From assembly GCF_016545825.1 (NCBI RefSeq), contig NC_052616.1:2790001-2854000 (forward strand): a stretch of 64,000 bases of DNA. The letters are read 5' to 3'. Position 1 is the stretch's first letter, and each line of letters opens with the position of its first letter. A program made the translations under genes and the position numbers. Shown here in pieces: positions 26,301 to 38,800 of this stretch. Origin of the DNA: Eucalyptus grandis (lineage: Eukaryota; Streptophyta; Magnoliopsida; Myrtales; Myrtaceae). The notes under the pieces were generated by a model. The model ran no database searches and had not been told where the DNA came from. It was given only the letters and a program-made list of their open reading frames with translations.

Positions 26301-28645
26301 TCATTTCTTACAGCTTGCCATCAGCATATAATTCAAGATATCAAAAATAGTTTTACGTACATGAAATGCAGCTTGAAATTCTGGTCCAGACCCAATATAC
26401 ACGAAACAATTTAGCAGCTTGCATCAAAAGAACATTTTTGATGAACTATTTTCTTATCGTCGTTGTTTTGTAATTAATATTGATTGTTACTAGTAAATTT
26501 TTCTTGTGCGCAATTATGGTCGGTCTTAAAATGATAGGTTTTTCTTATTTTTCACAGAAAAAGAAAACTATTTAGTCTGATGAGGATCCAAAGAATTATC
26601 AACGGAAAAGGCACAATCAATTGTATTCCACATGGTCCATGCAAGACAGAATCACTCAGAAGGGGGGGTCTCCAAGAACATAATAAATTCTCTCTCTGTA
26701 GGGTGAGAGAGAGAGAGAGAGGTCAGCTTTTTGGGAAACCCTAACCTGTGATTCGATATACCGTGTGGGAGTATTGGAGAATTTGACTGGTTCTTCAGAG
26801 AGGCGCACGCACGCACGCAACGATCAGAAAAAGTTGGCTTCGCTTCAGGTCTCTCTTATTACACTTGTGGGGCATTGGTTTGACGTATTGACAGGGACGT
26901 TGTTTGTGGGTTAGTAATTGGGTGGATCTTTCCAAGGACAGATCTGGTCAACACCCCCATCCTTCCTCCTCCCCAAAGTCAAGGCCACACCCACATCTCC
27001 ATCTCTCCTTTATGTAAACTTTCACCCTCTCTGACCCTGCACCTGCAGGTGATGACTCCCATGGATTTTCTTCAGGTAATGATCTCTCTCTCTCTCTCTC
27101 TCTCAGTCTCTGCCTCAAGACCACAGAGAGAGAGAGAGAGAGAGAGAGTCTGAAACTTGTTTTTGGCTTTGGAATACTTTTGGAAGGACAAGGTTTTGTA
27201 CTTCTTTGGCTCCACCCTATGCGAGAGTTACAGTAGCTGATGCAGCAATACATACACATAGGGTATCTTTAGTGAGCATTCATATCCATGTCTGAATATC
27301 CTTTTGCTATAAAAACAATTGGAGAGAGAATTACTGTGGGCACGCTTGATTTCAGAGAGTGTTTTCACCTTCCTTCTCTTGGAAAATGAAAACCAAAAAT
27401 GGTTTTCAATTTTTATGCCTTTCTAAATTGTGGCCTGAATTATTTCATTTGCCAACTCGATTTGTTATCCACCCCCCGGAAATTTTGTGACAACCTAATC
27501 AGTTTTTCGTTATTTTACAAATGAAGTCTATGATGGAAGTAGCGGAGGGCCCAAGCTAATTCCTGGTACTGTAGCCCAATATCGCATTGCCAAGAGCTAC
27601 GGAGGCCATTTCCCCCCGCTGTTCAGATCTTGCGTTTTCATAGACATATTCCCTTCGTAATATTTCGAAGGGACTGAGAGATATATGGCGAATTTAGAAC
27701 GGTCACGATTTTCGAAAATTCTTTGTCTTTTTGTCGTACTCTGAATTTGGACTAGTGAACATTTGCTTCTTCTTTCGCTAGCAAACATAGGCCTCTAGCA
27801 GAACCACATATAATTTTCATGTCGATTTTCAAATTTGCCCAATGTACTTTCTTGTTAAAAGCATCTTTGACAAGTGAAAAGAAAAAAGTATCCTCATTAA
27901 TTACTTACACATCTCACGAGGACGCTCAATACGCGACCGTTCAACTTTTAACGTATTGATTACCCAAAGTACGAGCCAACTCAATCTATCGAGAGTCCTT
28001 AGAATAGTTGTTAGTGCAATCGAGAAAGCTTAGATGAAAAACTTCATTTTTTTGGTCATCTAACTGATATCATTTTGGAGAGAGAGAAAGAGAGAGAGAG
28101 AGAGAGACCCCCGGGATTTAAGGGGAGGGGAGAGAGAGAGAGGAACAATTCCCAAAGAGAAAATGTGCCTCGTGGCCGACAGCTATACGCCTGCCTCTTC
28201 AAAGCTCTGAGTTTTGACTTTGTTAGACCGCACGTGATCCCCTCTCTTGTTGCCCCCCCCAACTTTTGTCGTCTCCCTCCGATGTTTATAATCGTGTCTG
28301 TTTGTACTTATTACCATGCTTTTGTAACGGAAGAATTGCCATCTTTTTAGTTTCGACATAATTGACTATTGGCTCCCTAGTTAATACCGAGCATCTCTCA
28401 AGTATCGACACATGAAAGACCATTTTTCAGTGATCTGAAATATTCTCATTTTTTTGCAAATCAAAGTATATTTTTTTTTATCAGTAACATTTAAATACAA
28501 TACCATTTTACATTAAATCGATGTTGCACGATTCGTGATATCGGTTGACATATATATAGTACAAAACCCTTGAACTTTTCTGCCCCTCCAAAAGATGGAT
28601 AAGCTTCAACATCCCAATTTTTCTAGGCTATATGATTTTCTCAAT

Positions 28646-28650
<5 letters not shown>

Positions 28651-28680
<30 letters not shown>
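28651..28680 (+). repeat. (AG)n microsatellite
   Basis: An uninterrupted AG run of about 30 bp in noncoding sequence. Confidence 0.95.
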
Positions 28681-28683
<3 letters not shown>

Positions 28684-31021
28684 TGGTTCACTTCATCCAT
28701 GCGCTCTTGTTGTTGTCTACAAGGTAACGACAATTCCAAAGGAAATAATTATAGTAACAATCAAACATTAACCTTTGGGACCATGCTGTATATCATTTGC
28801 TATCCGGTTTTCTTGCCTTTGACGAGCTCGAGAAAACACCTTAAAGTGCTTAGCTAGGTGGTGCATAGGTAGCCTATGCCAAAGTACAAAAGATGTGCAC
28901 TTTATCTAACCCCACCAAGAATATTACAATACAACGCTCGCGCATCCATTATATTTTCTTATTCATTTATATTAGTGCCAAATACCAGCGTATAAATAAA
29001 TAAAAGTTTTTCTTGTCCCAAGATGGAAATGCTCCTTTTTCGAGTGTGCTAGGAAGCTATCTCCCTAAGCTCAAATTATGGGTTTTCAAGTTATGTCGCT
29101 GAATTGAGATAGTTCAATCGGAAACATAAGCGTTTTTCCGTAGCACCTTTGATACGGTTTATACGATTCCAAGATAGGATTGATTAAAGTCGTGTCAATG
29201 TAAGTTCTATCGGTTACATACAATAAATTCACATTAGAAAAAAACTAAATTTCAGCTAAGTTACAGAAGATTTATAAACATAGCAAAAATCGCAACTTTC
29301 TATTCTTTTGACTCAGTCTAGCTAAAAAAATACAGAGAGGACATTGTAAAAGCTCTTACTCAAAATGTTTTATGGACTGATGAAAATCGAGAAAGTTCAC
29401 CAAATATAGACTAACTAAGAAGCGATCACTACACTATACTAACTAACTTTGACAGAAGCATTATATGGTTCAGTAAAATTCATGTCCTTTATATGGTTAG
29501 AATGGTTGAAATTAGGAAGAAAAGGGCCTATTGAGTTTTAAGTCTTCAAGACATCCGTTTGGGTCGCTCTATATGCGTATTAGTGCACTTGACGTTGTAG
29601 TTATGTTGTTAGAAACAAAGGACCAATCATGGCGGGATTAGGTGCATCCTTTCTCAGTCAAGTCTCAGATGAAACAAAAGTAAAGTTCAGTAGGACGTGG
29701 CCCTAGACATGATAATCAAACACCAACGTTGTCTTTCTCTAAATTGTGATTAGACGTGGGAACAGTAATCTGATTGCGCATTTCGTGGTCACACAAAGCA
29801 CGAGGATTAAAATATAAATCTCCATCAGGCCGCCCTTTATCGATATCGAGTATTATAGCTAATAAAATATCTCTTGCGAATAAATTCAACATGTTTTTAT
29901 CGGTTGGAATAGTAAGGAGAAAATGTCTTGTGGCTAAACTCATGACGTTGATGATAAAATCTTATTCAATCCACGTCGAAGAAACGATTCGATATCTTAT
30001 GTGCATTAATTGATTCGAATGTTAAAAAAAGGAAGAATGAGGCGACATGCAGATGCTAGATGTTGCATATTTATCTGGGTTCCATTGATGATATTTTGCG
30101 AGGATTACGTGGATCCAGAGCTTGATTTGACGTTTTCCATTCGTGCTCTTCTCCAGGTCTTTATTGATGGCAGGAGAGAGAGAGAGTCGCAACATAGTCA
30201 AACACCTTCCGACCCTTTGGATCAGAGCGACGCACGTCTTCTCGAGGAGGATTGGATGTGCATGCAGGATTCACTTCCTAATCAAATCAATCAAATTTTA
30301 GCTTTGAGGTAAGCATAGTTATTTTTCATTTATATTTGCGATTTGACGTGGGGGTTGTTTTATGTATTAATTGCTAATAAAAATAAGTGGCTCAAAGAGA
30401 GATTTCTATTTAAACATACTTATCTTCCAATCAGATCCTCGTGATGTAATACTTAAGGTTATAATTTGGTATGTTAAAGGATGTGCGTGGATTGTTCCAC
30501 AATCTCATATTATTCAAAATTAAGGGTGGTTGAATCGAAGCATATATAAAAACTAGACACGTGGGAAGACCTATATTATCTAAAAATTGCACATATATTA
30601 TAATAGTGAATGCAAAATTCATTGTTTAAAATAAGTTAAACTTTTAGAGGGCGACTCATATCGTGTTTAGTCCGAGCTATTGGTATTGGCTCATGCTTTT
30701 GGCTTTTAAATAATGTGTGATGTTAAAATACCATGCATGTAGTTATCAAAGATAACGAACCTTACTTTGATCTACAATTTTGTTCTTTGTTTCCCCTTCT
30801 CTTTAATGTAAAAGTTATAAGCATGGTAACATTGAAGTTACAAATTTTGAGCATTAAAACGCGGAGAGTTAAAATCAAAACAATAACTTAAAAAGGTATA
30901 AAGTCACTAAAAGAATCCACTATAATTTCCAAACAATCCCTCAGACATTATTATTGCACATAAGATAGAGCATAATCTATGCTCTTACCTTCTAGCCAAA
31001 AGGGAAATTTTTTTTGGGTAT

Positions 31022-31250
31022 GTTTGTTTCACAGAAAAAAATGATTTGAAAGATATTCTCTTAAAAATGATTATTTGTATTTCTTACAAAAATAAATCGA
31101 TGAAAAATATTATCATCGTCCACAAGGAAATTGAGACATAAATTGTTATTGATAATGAAATATTTTTCATCAATTGATTATTTTAAGTGATACAAATAAT
31201 TATTTTTAGGAAAATATTTTTCAAATTATTCATTTTTTGAAAAACAAAAC
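31022..31250. mobile_element. MITE-like fold-back element, copy 1
   Basis: The two ends are imperfect inverted repeats. The left arm begins GTTTGTTTCACAGAAAAAAA; the reverse complement of the right arm begins GTTTTGTTTTTCAAAAAATG. Both continue through words such as TTTGAAA and ATTATTTGTAT. The AT-rich middle (CCACAA, AATGAAATATTTTT) is shared with another element at about 61.17-61.37 kb on the same strand. No transposase is encoded. Target-site duplications were not resolved. Confidence 0.6.
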
Positions 31251-33424
31251 GAAGTCCAAATAAATTGCCTCTAGAATATCATCGGTTGACCTCGATTTCC
31301 ATGGCCCAAATTTTCCTCTCGTTACTTGCTCATACGGCTACGAATTTGACAAGTAGAACGTGAAGAATTTCCCATCTCTGACTTTCACTGTGTATTCTGT
31401 GTACTTTGCCAAAGTTCAAAAAAAGGATTTTGAAACAGTAGATTCAACGTTGAACGACTCCAAATCGGCCACAGGGTTCTCCGCCCTATTGGCCGTTTTC
31501 AATTGTCTTCAGCTCTCTCTCTCTCTCTCTCTCTCTCGCATAATCATTTTGTTTATTGATAATTAGGTAGGTCCATAGTCAACTCTATTTATCACCTAAG
31601 CAAGAAAAATATGCACATCGTTGTCATTTTCAACTTGGTGAGGCAAGGCTTCAAGCATGTCATCCTAATGGCAGATAAGCACTGTGAGTACATTTTGTAC
31701 AAGTACGACTTTCATGCAGCTATGCAATCTAATCTGTGCATGTCGTCATATGCGTTCACGACAAACACCTCGAAGCATCGGTCGGTCAGCTTCCTAAACA
31801 AGTATAAGGTGTTGTAGCTGCTATGGTTGTAGACATAAGATGTTTACAAGATTTCTTGCAAAGCTGTAACCATTGTTGAGAAGTTGTAACACAATCCACA
31901 CATTATGGCACAAGCAAGCCACTTTCTTAGCATATACTATCATCAATTCCCTCTGAACACTGTAAAGCATACCATTGCCTATGCCATTTCACTTAGATTA
32001 AACCAATCACAAATGCAAAAAAAAAAAAAAAAAAAAAAAAAAATGCAATTCTTGTAATTCTTGCATTGCTATTGATTATGAAGTCTGCACAATGAGTCGT
32101 GTGGTATTGGGACATGATATATGTACTAAAACATTCACCCACTAGATTTGTTGCCTATGGACACGTTTTAACATGATTTTAGAATGTCAACTCAATCATA
32201 CTTCCCCATCTTGCTATTTTGTTGCACATCCCTAGGTAATCCCGTCTTCTTGTTTTTTTTTTATCTATCTTGTTCATAAAACTTGGGGTTTAGAGTATCC
32301 CATTGCGTCAATGGACTTTATATGCACGCCGCTTTTCTAGCCATGGCAATTTAAACTTTTGGAATATTGGGTACACATTCAATTTTTTTCAACGCAATTG
32401 TATCCTAACCTAATATATATATCTCCTAGCTCTTTAAACTTATGTCGTCAATACTTGACCCCAAAAAGAAAAATAAAAAACCTTATATTGGCAATAGAGG
32501 CTAGACTTGTGTACTTTAAAGGAAAGAAAGCAAACAGAGAGATTTTGATCCCCTCTCTTGGAGGGAATTGTCAAAAGGAAACAAAAACCAGCCTTTCTAA
32601 AAGACATTGACCTGATTAGTGGGTAACCATAATTAATCTAAATTATGCCATACATAAGTAAGTGGAAATTGGAATGGGATCTTGGCATATGATACGATAG
32701 ATTCCTCTAATTTTTTATACATCCCCATTATTAAAAAATTGCCTTTTCTTCTCCATTTGCCTTTCCACATAGAAAATCCAAAAGCATCACCCTAACTAGG
32801 AACCCATTTCGCATCTCTAACTGCTGGAAAAAAAAAATGGAATGGATGGCCATCGAAGTAAGTCATAGATTCTCGCGACCACCATAAAAACTTCACCACT
32901 AATTATTATATAAATGAATCATTTGTTTATTTCTGGGTATCATGTAGCCACTTTATCTTATCACAAAGTCGGGATCATATAGTCATTCTATTTCTATTAA
33001 GTTACACCGATATCGTACTATGGGTTCCCTTCGGACACGTGGTTAGTTCCCTTCGGAGGTCTAGGTTTTAGAAAAAGAGAAGAAAAATTACCGACACTAG
33101 ATTGGTATCAAAACAACAAAGGCTGAACTCATTTTTATATTTGTGAGCAACGAACTAAAAGATCGATGCAATAAAATATAAATCAAGCGAGTCCTGAGAT
33201 TAAAATAGATTAGTTTACATTGACGTAACTAATGAGTCATTTAAAAAAAGAAAAAGAAGAGGCAGCACCTCTGTTTCAACAAGTTCGTGCACTTGGGAGA
33301 GCACTTATATCTTCTCCTTTCGATCCTCGTTCTTGTTTTCTTGCATAGTTTACGATTTAAACCCTAACGACATTTGTACAGCAACATGCATGATTACGAA
33401 TCAAAAGCGGCCATCAAGCTAATG

Positions 33425-33430
<6 letters not shown>

Positions 33431-33462
<32 letters not shown>
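33431..33462 (+). repeat. (GA)n microsatellite
   Basis: A pure GA run of about 32 bp in noncoding sequence upstream of the AHL gene at 35 kb. Confidence 0.95.
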
Positions 33463-33469
<7 letters not shown>

Positions 33470-34571
33470 AAGAAAGATTAGTTTATAGAAGATGAAGGAC
33501 CAATTGGTTTTTGCACTTTTTTAGAGCGGATTAATTGGTCAGTGAGCTCGCTTTCGAGCCATGGTGGTGGTGGTGGTGATAGTGGTAGCGTCGTGGTGGT
33601 GGGTGGTGGCACTGACGGCGAAAAGGTGGACGGAGAAAGGAGAAGGCCGTCCAAGGAGAAGGCCGTCCAGGGTGGGGGAAGAGGACAAGAGAGACAGGCC
33701 CCACGCGCCGCAGCACCATCCTCCCTTCCCCACTTGCCCTAATTTCTTCCCTCGTTTCTTGATCATTTCAATCCGAGCACGTCTCCCTCTCCGGGAGAGG
33801 CTTATAGTTTCGACTTGTTCTATTAAATCAAGTCAATCAAAAAGTTTAAAAACAATGAATTTTTCACATAATTCTTTTGAAATCGAGGGCAAAATTCTTT
33901 ATATTTTGATTGGCTTTGTTTGGCTTTGTTGTTTTATCATATCGATCACGAGATATTCTGTTTTTTAGTATTCTGTCTCAATCCAACTAATTGGTCAACT
34001 TTGCTTAAACCATGGTTAAGTCCCACCTTAGAAAAAGTCTAATTACTCCAAAAACGCATCAATCATCTGTACCATGTCCACACACATTCATCTGGGTTTT
34101 TTTTATAGTTTAATTAATTATGATGTCCATATCTTTTCTGGATTATATATCATATGGAAAAGTTTAATAAGCTTGGTCCATTAAATTAGTAATGCCTTTA
34201 TGTTACATGCCTAGGATAAAACCCAATCTCTAGGAACCCTTTTTCCAATGAAAGAGATGTGAGCTCATAGTCGTAAATATATATTAGTTCACATCAATCA
34301 AACAATCAAAATATGAAGCTTATGGCTTCAAATAATAAACCTAGAAACCTTTTTTTTTGCTCATTACATTGTGCTATATATATATTTTAAATCACGTCTA
34401 TCATTTCACTTTGAAATGAGAGTATAGAATCAGATGTATAATACATACACATATATAAATATATGCGCAATTAAGCTGCATGAATTTTATATACTTCACG
34501 AATTAAAAATTCGTAGGTGTGGGGCTATATGACACCCTTTTGAGTCTTTGTTTATTTCCCTCCCCCACCCC

Positions 34572-34574
<3 letters not shown>

Positions 34575-34606
<32 letters not shown>
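34575..34606 (+). repeat. (CT)n microsatellite in the probable 5' UTR of the AHL23-like gene
   Basis: A CT run of about 32 bp lies some 420 bp upstream of the AHL ATG, with a second at about 34794-34813. Pyrimidine tracts of this kind are common in plant 5' UTRs and core promoters. A weak TATA-like CTATATGA lies just upstream near 34525. Confidence 0.85.
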
Positions 34607-34607
<1 letters not shown>

Positions 34608-35024
34608 GCTCCATCTTCTTCATTCGCCTTCCTCTCTACTCCATCCTTGCGGTTCCCGTCTTCTTCTTGCAGCTGTTTTATATCATCTTCTTCATCTCCT
34701 CCTCCTCCCTTTTTCTTTTCCTTTTTAAAGCTTTTCTATAATCTCTGTGCCTGTGTATTCAAATCAAGATTTCAAGTTCCCGAGCCCTTCCTTCTCTCTC
34801 TCTCTCTCTCTCTTTCCCTTTCTTCTCTTGGGTTCTTTATGATTACTGCTGTCCCCGAAAACCTCCACTTTCTTTAAGAACAAGCACGCACTGTGTGCTA
34901 GTTTTTAATTTCCCACACTCACTTAGCATTAAAAAAGGAGCAAAGAAATTCTAAATAATAGTTATAATTTTATTTTTTGGCCACCTTGTTTTCTGTTTCC
35001 TCTTCCCCTTTTTGATGCGTGCTC

Positions 35025-35872
35025 ATGATGGCTGGTCTGGATTTAGGCACTGCTCGCTTCCTCCCTCACCACCTCCAGCTCCAACGTCACGGCGATTCCG
35101 GGGACGACGCCAGTAACCCTAATCACAACCAATATTCCGGCGAACCCCAAGATGACGGATCCCACCACCACGGCCTCGATCTCGGCCCCGCTGGGAACCA
35201 TGGGCCCGGCGACCTCGTCGCCCGCCGGCCCCGGGGCCGGCCCCGGGCTCCAAGAACAAGCCGAAGCCGCCGGTCATCATCACCAGGGAGAGCGCCAACA
35301 CGCTCCGGGCGCACATCCTCGAGGTCGGCAGCGGGTGCGACGTCTTCGAGTGCGTGGCCATGTACGCGCGGCGGCGGCAGCGCGGGGTCTGCATCCTCAG
35401 CGGGAGCGGCACGGTGACCAACGTCAGCCTCCGGCAGCCGGCCGCGGCCGGGGCCGTGGTGACGCTGCACGGCCGGTTCGAGATCCTGTCGCTCTCGGGT
35501 TCCTTCCTCCCACCGCCGGCGCCCCCGGGGGCCACGAGCCTCACGGTGTTCCTGGCGGGCGGGCAAGGGCAGGTGGTCGGCGGCAGCGTGGTTGGGGAGC
35601 TGACCGCGGCCGGGCCGGTCATCGTCATCGCCGCCTCCTTCACCAATGTCGCCTACGAGAGGTTGCCGCTGGACGAGGAGGATCAGCAGCTGCATATGCA
35701 GCCGCCGGCCTCGCAGCCCCCGTCGGGGCCTGGGGCCGCCGCGGGTAACTCGTACCCGGATCCGTCCTCGGGGCTTCCCTTCTTCAATTTGCCGCTCAAC
35801 AACATGGGGTCCGTTCAGTTGCCGGTGGAGAATTGGCCAGGAAATAATTCAGCACCTCGTCCTCCATTTTGA
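35025..35872 (+). CDS. AHL: AHL23-like AT-hook/PPC-domain protein, frameshifted as sequenced
   Basis: The reading frame opens at ATG 35025 or 35028 with [10 protein letters not shown], as in Arabidopsis AHL23, and runs to the AT-hook core RRPRGRP (residues 66-72). There a run of four C at 35241-35244 stands where family members need five. The frame then shifts and stops near 35417. One base over, the frame encodes the rest intact: [20 protein letters not shown], a full PPC/DUF296 domain with GRFEIL and [12 protein letters not shown], then ERLPL and a Pro/Gly-rich tail to 35872. Family members bind AT-rich DNA and multimerise through PPC, repressing growth genes. The gene is single-exon, typical of clade A. 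The deletion could be a sequencing error in GC-rich DNA, an assembly error, or a true null allele. Confidence 0.88.
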
Positions 35873-38800
35873 GAAGCTGACAAGAAGAAAGAGGACGATG
35901 ACGACGAAGATGACGATGCTTAATCCCCTCTCAAAAGGTCAGCAATTTCATCGAAATCTATTTCGCAAGGTTCACGATGGTGATGATGATCGTGGTTTGC
36001 TCGGATTCTTAATTCTGTGTTGATGTCTCTTTAGCTCTTTCTCCTTCTTTCTTTCCTGGGTTTCATTTTCTTCTGTACGTTCTTCGTTTTCATCTTCTCT
36101 TTTGCGGTTTGGAAGTAGTGTTTCCGAGTCTCTCTTCTTGAGCATTGTGGGACTCATCCTTTTTACTTCCCTCTGTGTATGATTGACTGGGTTTGAATGT
36201 GAACAAATTGAAGCTCTAGAGAACAATTAATTCCATGGTGTATATCGTCTGTGCTTGAATCCTCAAATTTAGTTTATCATCATGCAGTGAATGAGCCCCC
36301 GTAAAAAAGAAAGGGCGGTGCTTATTCCCGTTAGGTTCTTCCTTCTGAGCTCTTCATCAAGTTGACATATTTTTTATGATCTCTTCACGGTGTTTTCCTT
36401 TATGTATAGATTGTCCATAAATCCTAAATACATGTAGGTATATGTTCTCTCATTTATGAATGTGCAGGTGAAATAATATAAGATTTTCTCAGCATGGTTA
36501 TACCTGTTTTTTGCGCATTGTTTTTACACAAAGTACATTTGAAGATTCTTCTTGATAAGTGGGCTTTTGCGTTGTGTCGATGCCTTAGCAGCGCAGGTTT
36601 CAGTGTGAAGTTCTTCGACGTTCTATTTGTTTCGCGATCTCTGCGAAAAAAAAAAAAAGGGATTCACGACGATGATAGCTCTTTTTTTGCACACTAAATT
36701 AAAGCGTGATAATAACTAGTTTCATCAAAATAAATTACGTGCATTGATAATCTAAAACGTCTCTTAGACAAATGATATGTTTAGTATACAGTACACATAA
36801 TTACTAATCAACTATTTAAGGTAGCTAATTTTCTCAGAGTAGTTAACCTCACTTCTAGTGTTGTTTTTTCTCTTGGATCCGAACCCTGGCCCAAGATTAG
36901 AGCCATCTAAGATGATCAAATGATTTTAATAACCAGCGATGTGCAAAACATTTCCTGAAGAAAAATGTTCAAAACGAAGCAGATATAATATATATATTCA
37001 AGAAGCATGTTGCCTTGTAGAAAGTACAAGTTCTTTCTTTAAATGTAAGCTGAAGATACTTAAACTAACTTATAGATGTCGTCTATACTCGGGATTTTTT
37101 ATGACAAAAGCTTGTCGTGTTTAATTATTTACTACCTAAGTCTAGATCTATTAAAGGCATACTAATTTTCTATGGTGACACTTTGAGCACACATTACAGA
37201 GATAGGTGCAGAAGATCTTTGTTAGATATATCTAGAGTTTTTTTCTTATGATATTTATTTTTGCTATAAATGGAAACTATATTGAGCTTTCCCATGCACA
37301 TTCTTCCGTTTGAAAATAGAAGAGATGTTTGACAAAAAAAATAAAAATAGAAGAATAGAATGGATGATCCAGTTCAAGTAGAATCAAGCTCTTTAGTTAT
37401 AATTAAGGATTTTATTATTGCTATATAATCGGTCATGTCTTAGAATGCATCTAAGTATGGTATGGTTTTTTGTTACTTCTTACTTATATATGTAGTGTCA
37501 CCACTTGCCTGTAAATAATTTTATAAAAGTGATGGAAACAAAATTTGCATAAGTACCTTCACGAGAATCTGTTGATCCAAGCGTTCGAATGTCCTATGGA
37601 ACAATATGTACATATACAAATCTCATACAAGTTGTTGGAGCTTAGTTTGTATATGTACCTTCATAAGGATTAGTCGAGCCAAATGTTCGAATACCTATAT
37701 ATAAGTCAAATGAAAAACTTATCATGCAGGGATATCATATTAACACCGATCATTTCCTAAAGTTTAGATTACTTAGTAGTTGATGGGATTTGGTAAAAAA
37801 AAAAAAAAATACTGTAAGCTGACCTACATAATACAATATTAACCTAATCGTGCCGATGCAAGATAACCGGGCCACTTGGTGCCCATCTCATTACTTAGCT
37901 AATAGTTCTTTTTGGGGGTCTGAATCAATTTAACCGAGAAAAATGTCCCCCTCCGTACTTTGCCATCTATGGTGCTTTCAGATATCCGCAGCACACGTCG
38001 ATATAGGATCATACAAGCAGGTTCGGTGCTTTGATTTCCATCGTTTTATTCGACCTTGGGCTTTTTTAACCACCATTTTGCTGACAGATAAAACTTATAA
38101 AAAACCAGCATCTCTAATCTTCATTGTGTATGTATGAATGTATGATGAGGAAGCCCAGTTCCAGCCCTCCTTACAGACAGTATCGTGGATGCTTCGATTT
38201 ACTTTCTCGAAGTAAAAATCTTCTAGGGCAGTCCTTTGGTTTGTTTAACTTTTGCTCAACAATAAAGAGGAACAGAAGTTAACAATCACGGAAATTGCCA
38301 CCTTTTTTTTCCAAATTCCCTACTGCAGTTATTTTTCTATTCGTGTCATGTCATGGAATCTGGAATAAATTTGAACATATTCTTTGCACACCAGGAAGAG
38401 GACGGCGAAGTATGATCGATACAACAATCGCGTGATGCGGTTGTGGGTACATAGCTCAAGGTTCCATTCTTACCTAATATGAGACGAAACCTTCGTTGCG
38501 GCATCGCTGTTGATTAAGAAAAGGAAAAAACCTAGCTGTAGTCTCAGAGAGATAAGGTCTTAACTTTTGCTGGAGCAAATATAATAGTGCAAATGTGAGG
38601 TGGAATCGCCCTTAAGAAAACTTGGATTAAGATGCTAACTACGCAGGATCGCATGCGGGGCTACAAATATAAAACTAGTGCCCAAATTCAAACCAAATTT
38701 GATTTTGATGACTGTCGCTTTAGGAACACATAAGCAAGAGCAGTTGAGTCATGCGCATATGTATATTATATATATAAGCTAGCCCCGCCGGAGCTGACGA

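Larger units (their letters stand above)
18969..34500. other. 15.5-kb gene-poor stretch
   Basis: No protein-coding gene is supportable. The region is AT-rich with many microsatellites: (CT)n 23347-23377, (CA)n 24079-24101, (GA)n 26705-26721, (TC)n 27083-27104, (GA)n 27125-27148, 28078-28107, 28651-28680, (CT)n 31513-31537, poly-A about 32017-32042, and (GA)n 33431-33462. One fold-back MITE-like element lies at 31.02-31.25 kb. Several open frames here are low-complexity translations of the dinucleotide runs. By eye I found no match to common conserved miRNAs or to tRNA. Confidence 0.5.

Noticed and set aside
18969..34500. CRISPR array, rRNA or conserved plant miRNA genes in the gene-poor stretch
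   Set aside because: By eye no regularly spaced direct repeats, rRNA-like blocks or matches to common miRNA families were found; dinucleotide runs explain the repetitive look.
34548..34877. 109-codon frame with Leu-Ser repeats upstream of the AHL23-like gene
   Set aside because: It is a translation of (CT)n tracts in the probable 5' UTR.
35119..35695. Long minus-strand frames (up to 190 codons) opposite the AHL23-like gene
   Set aside because: They are GC-rich antisense shadows of the PPC-coding sequence with Pro/Arg/Gly-biased composition and no domain.
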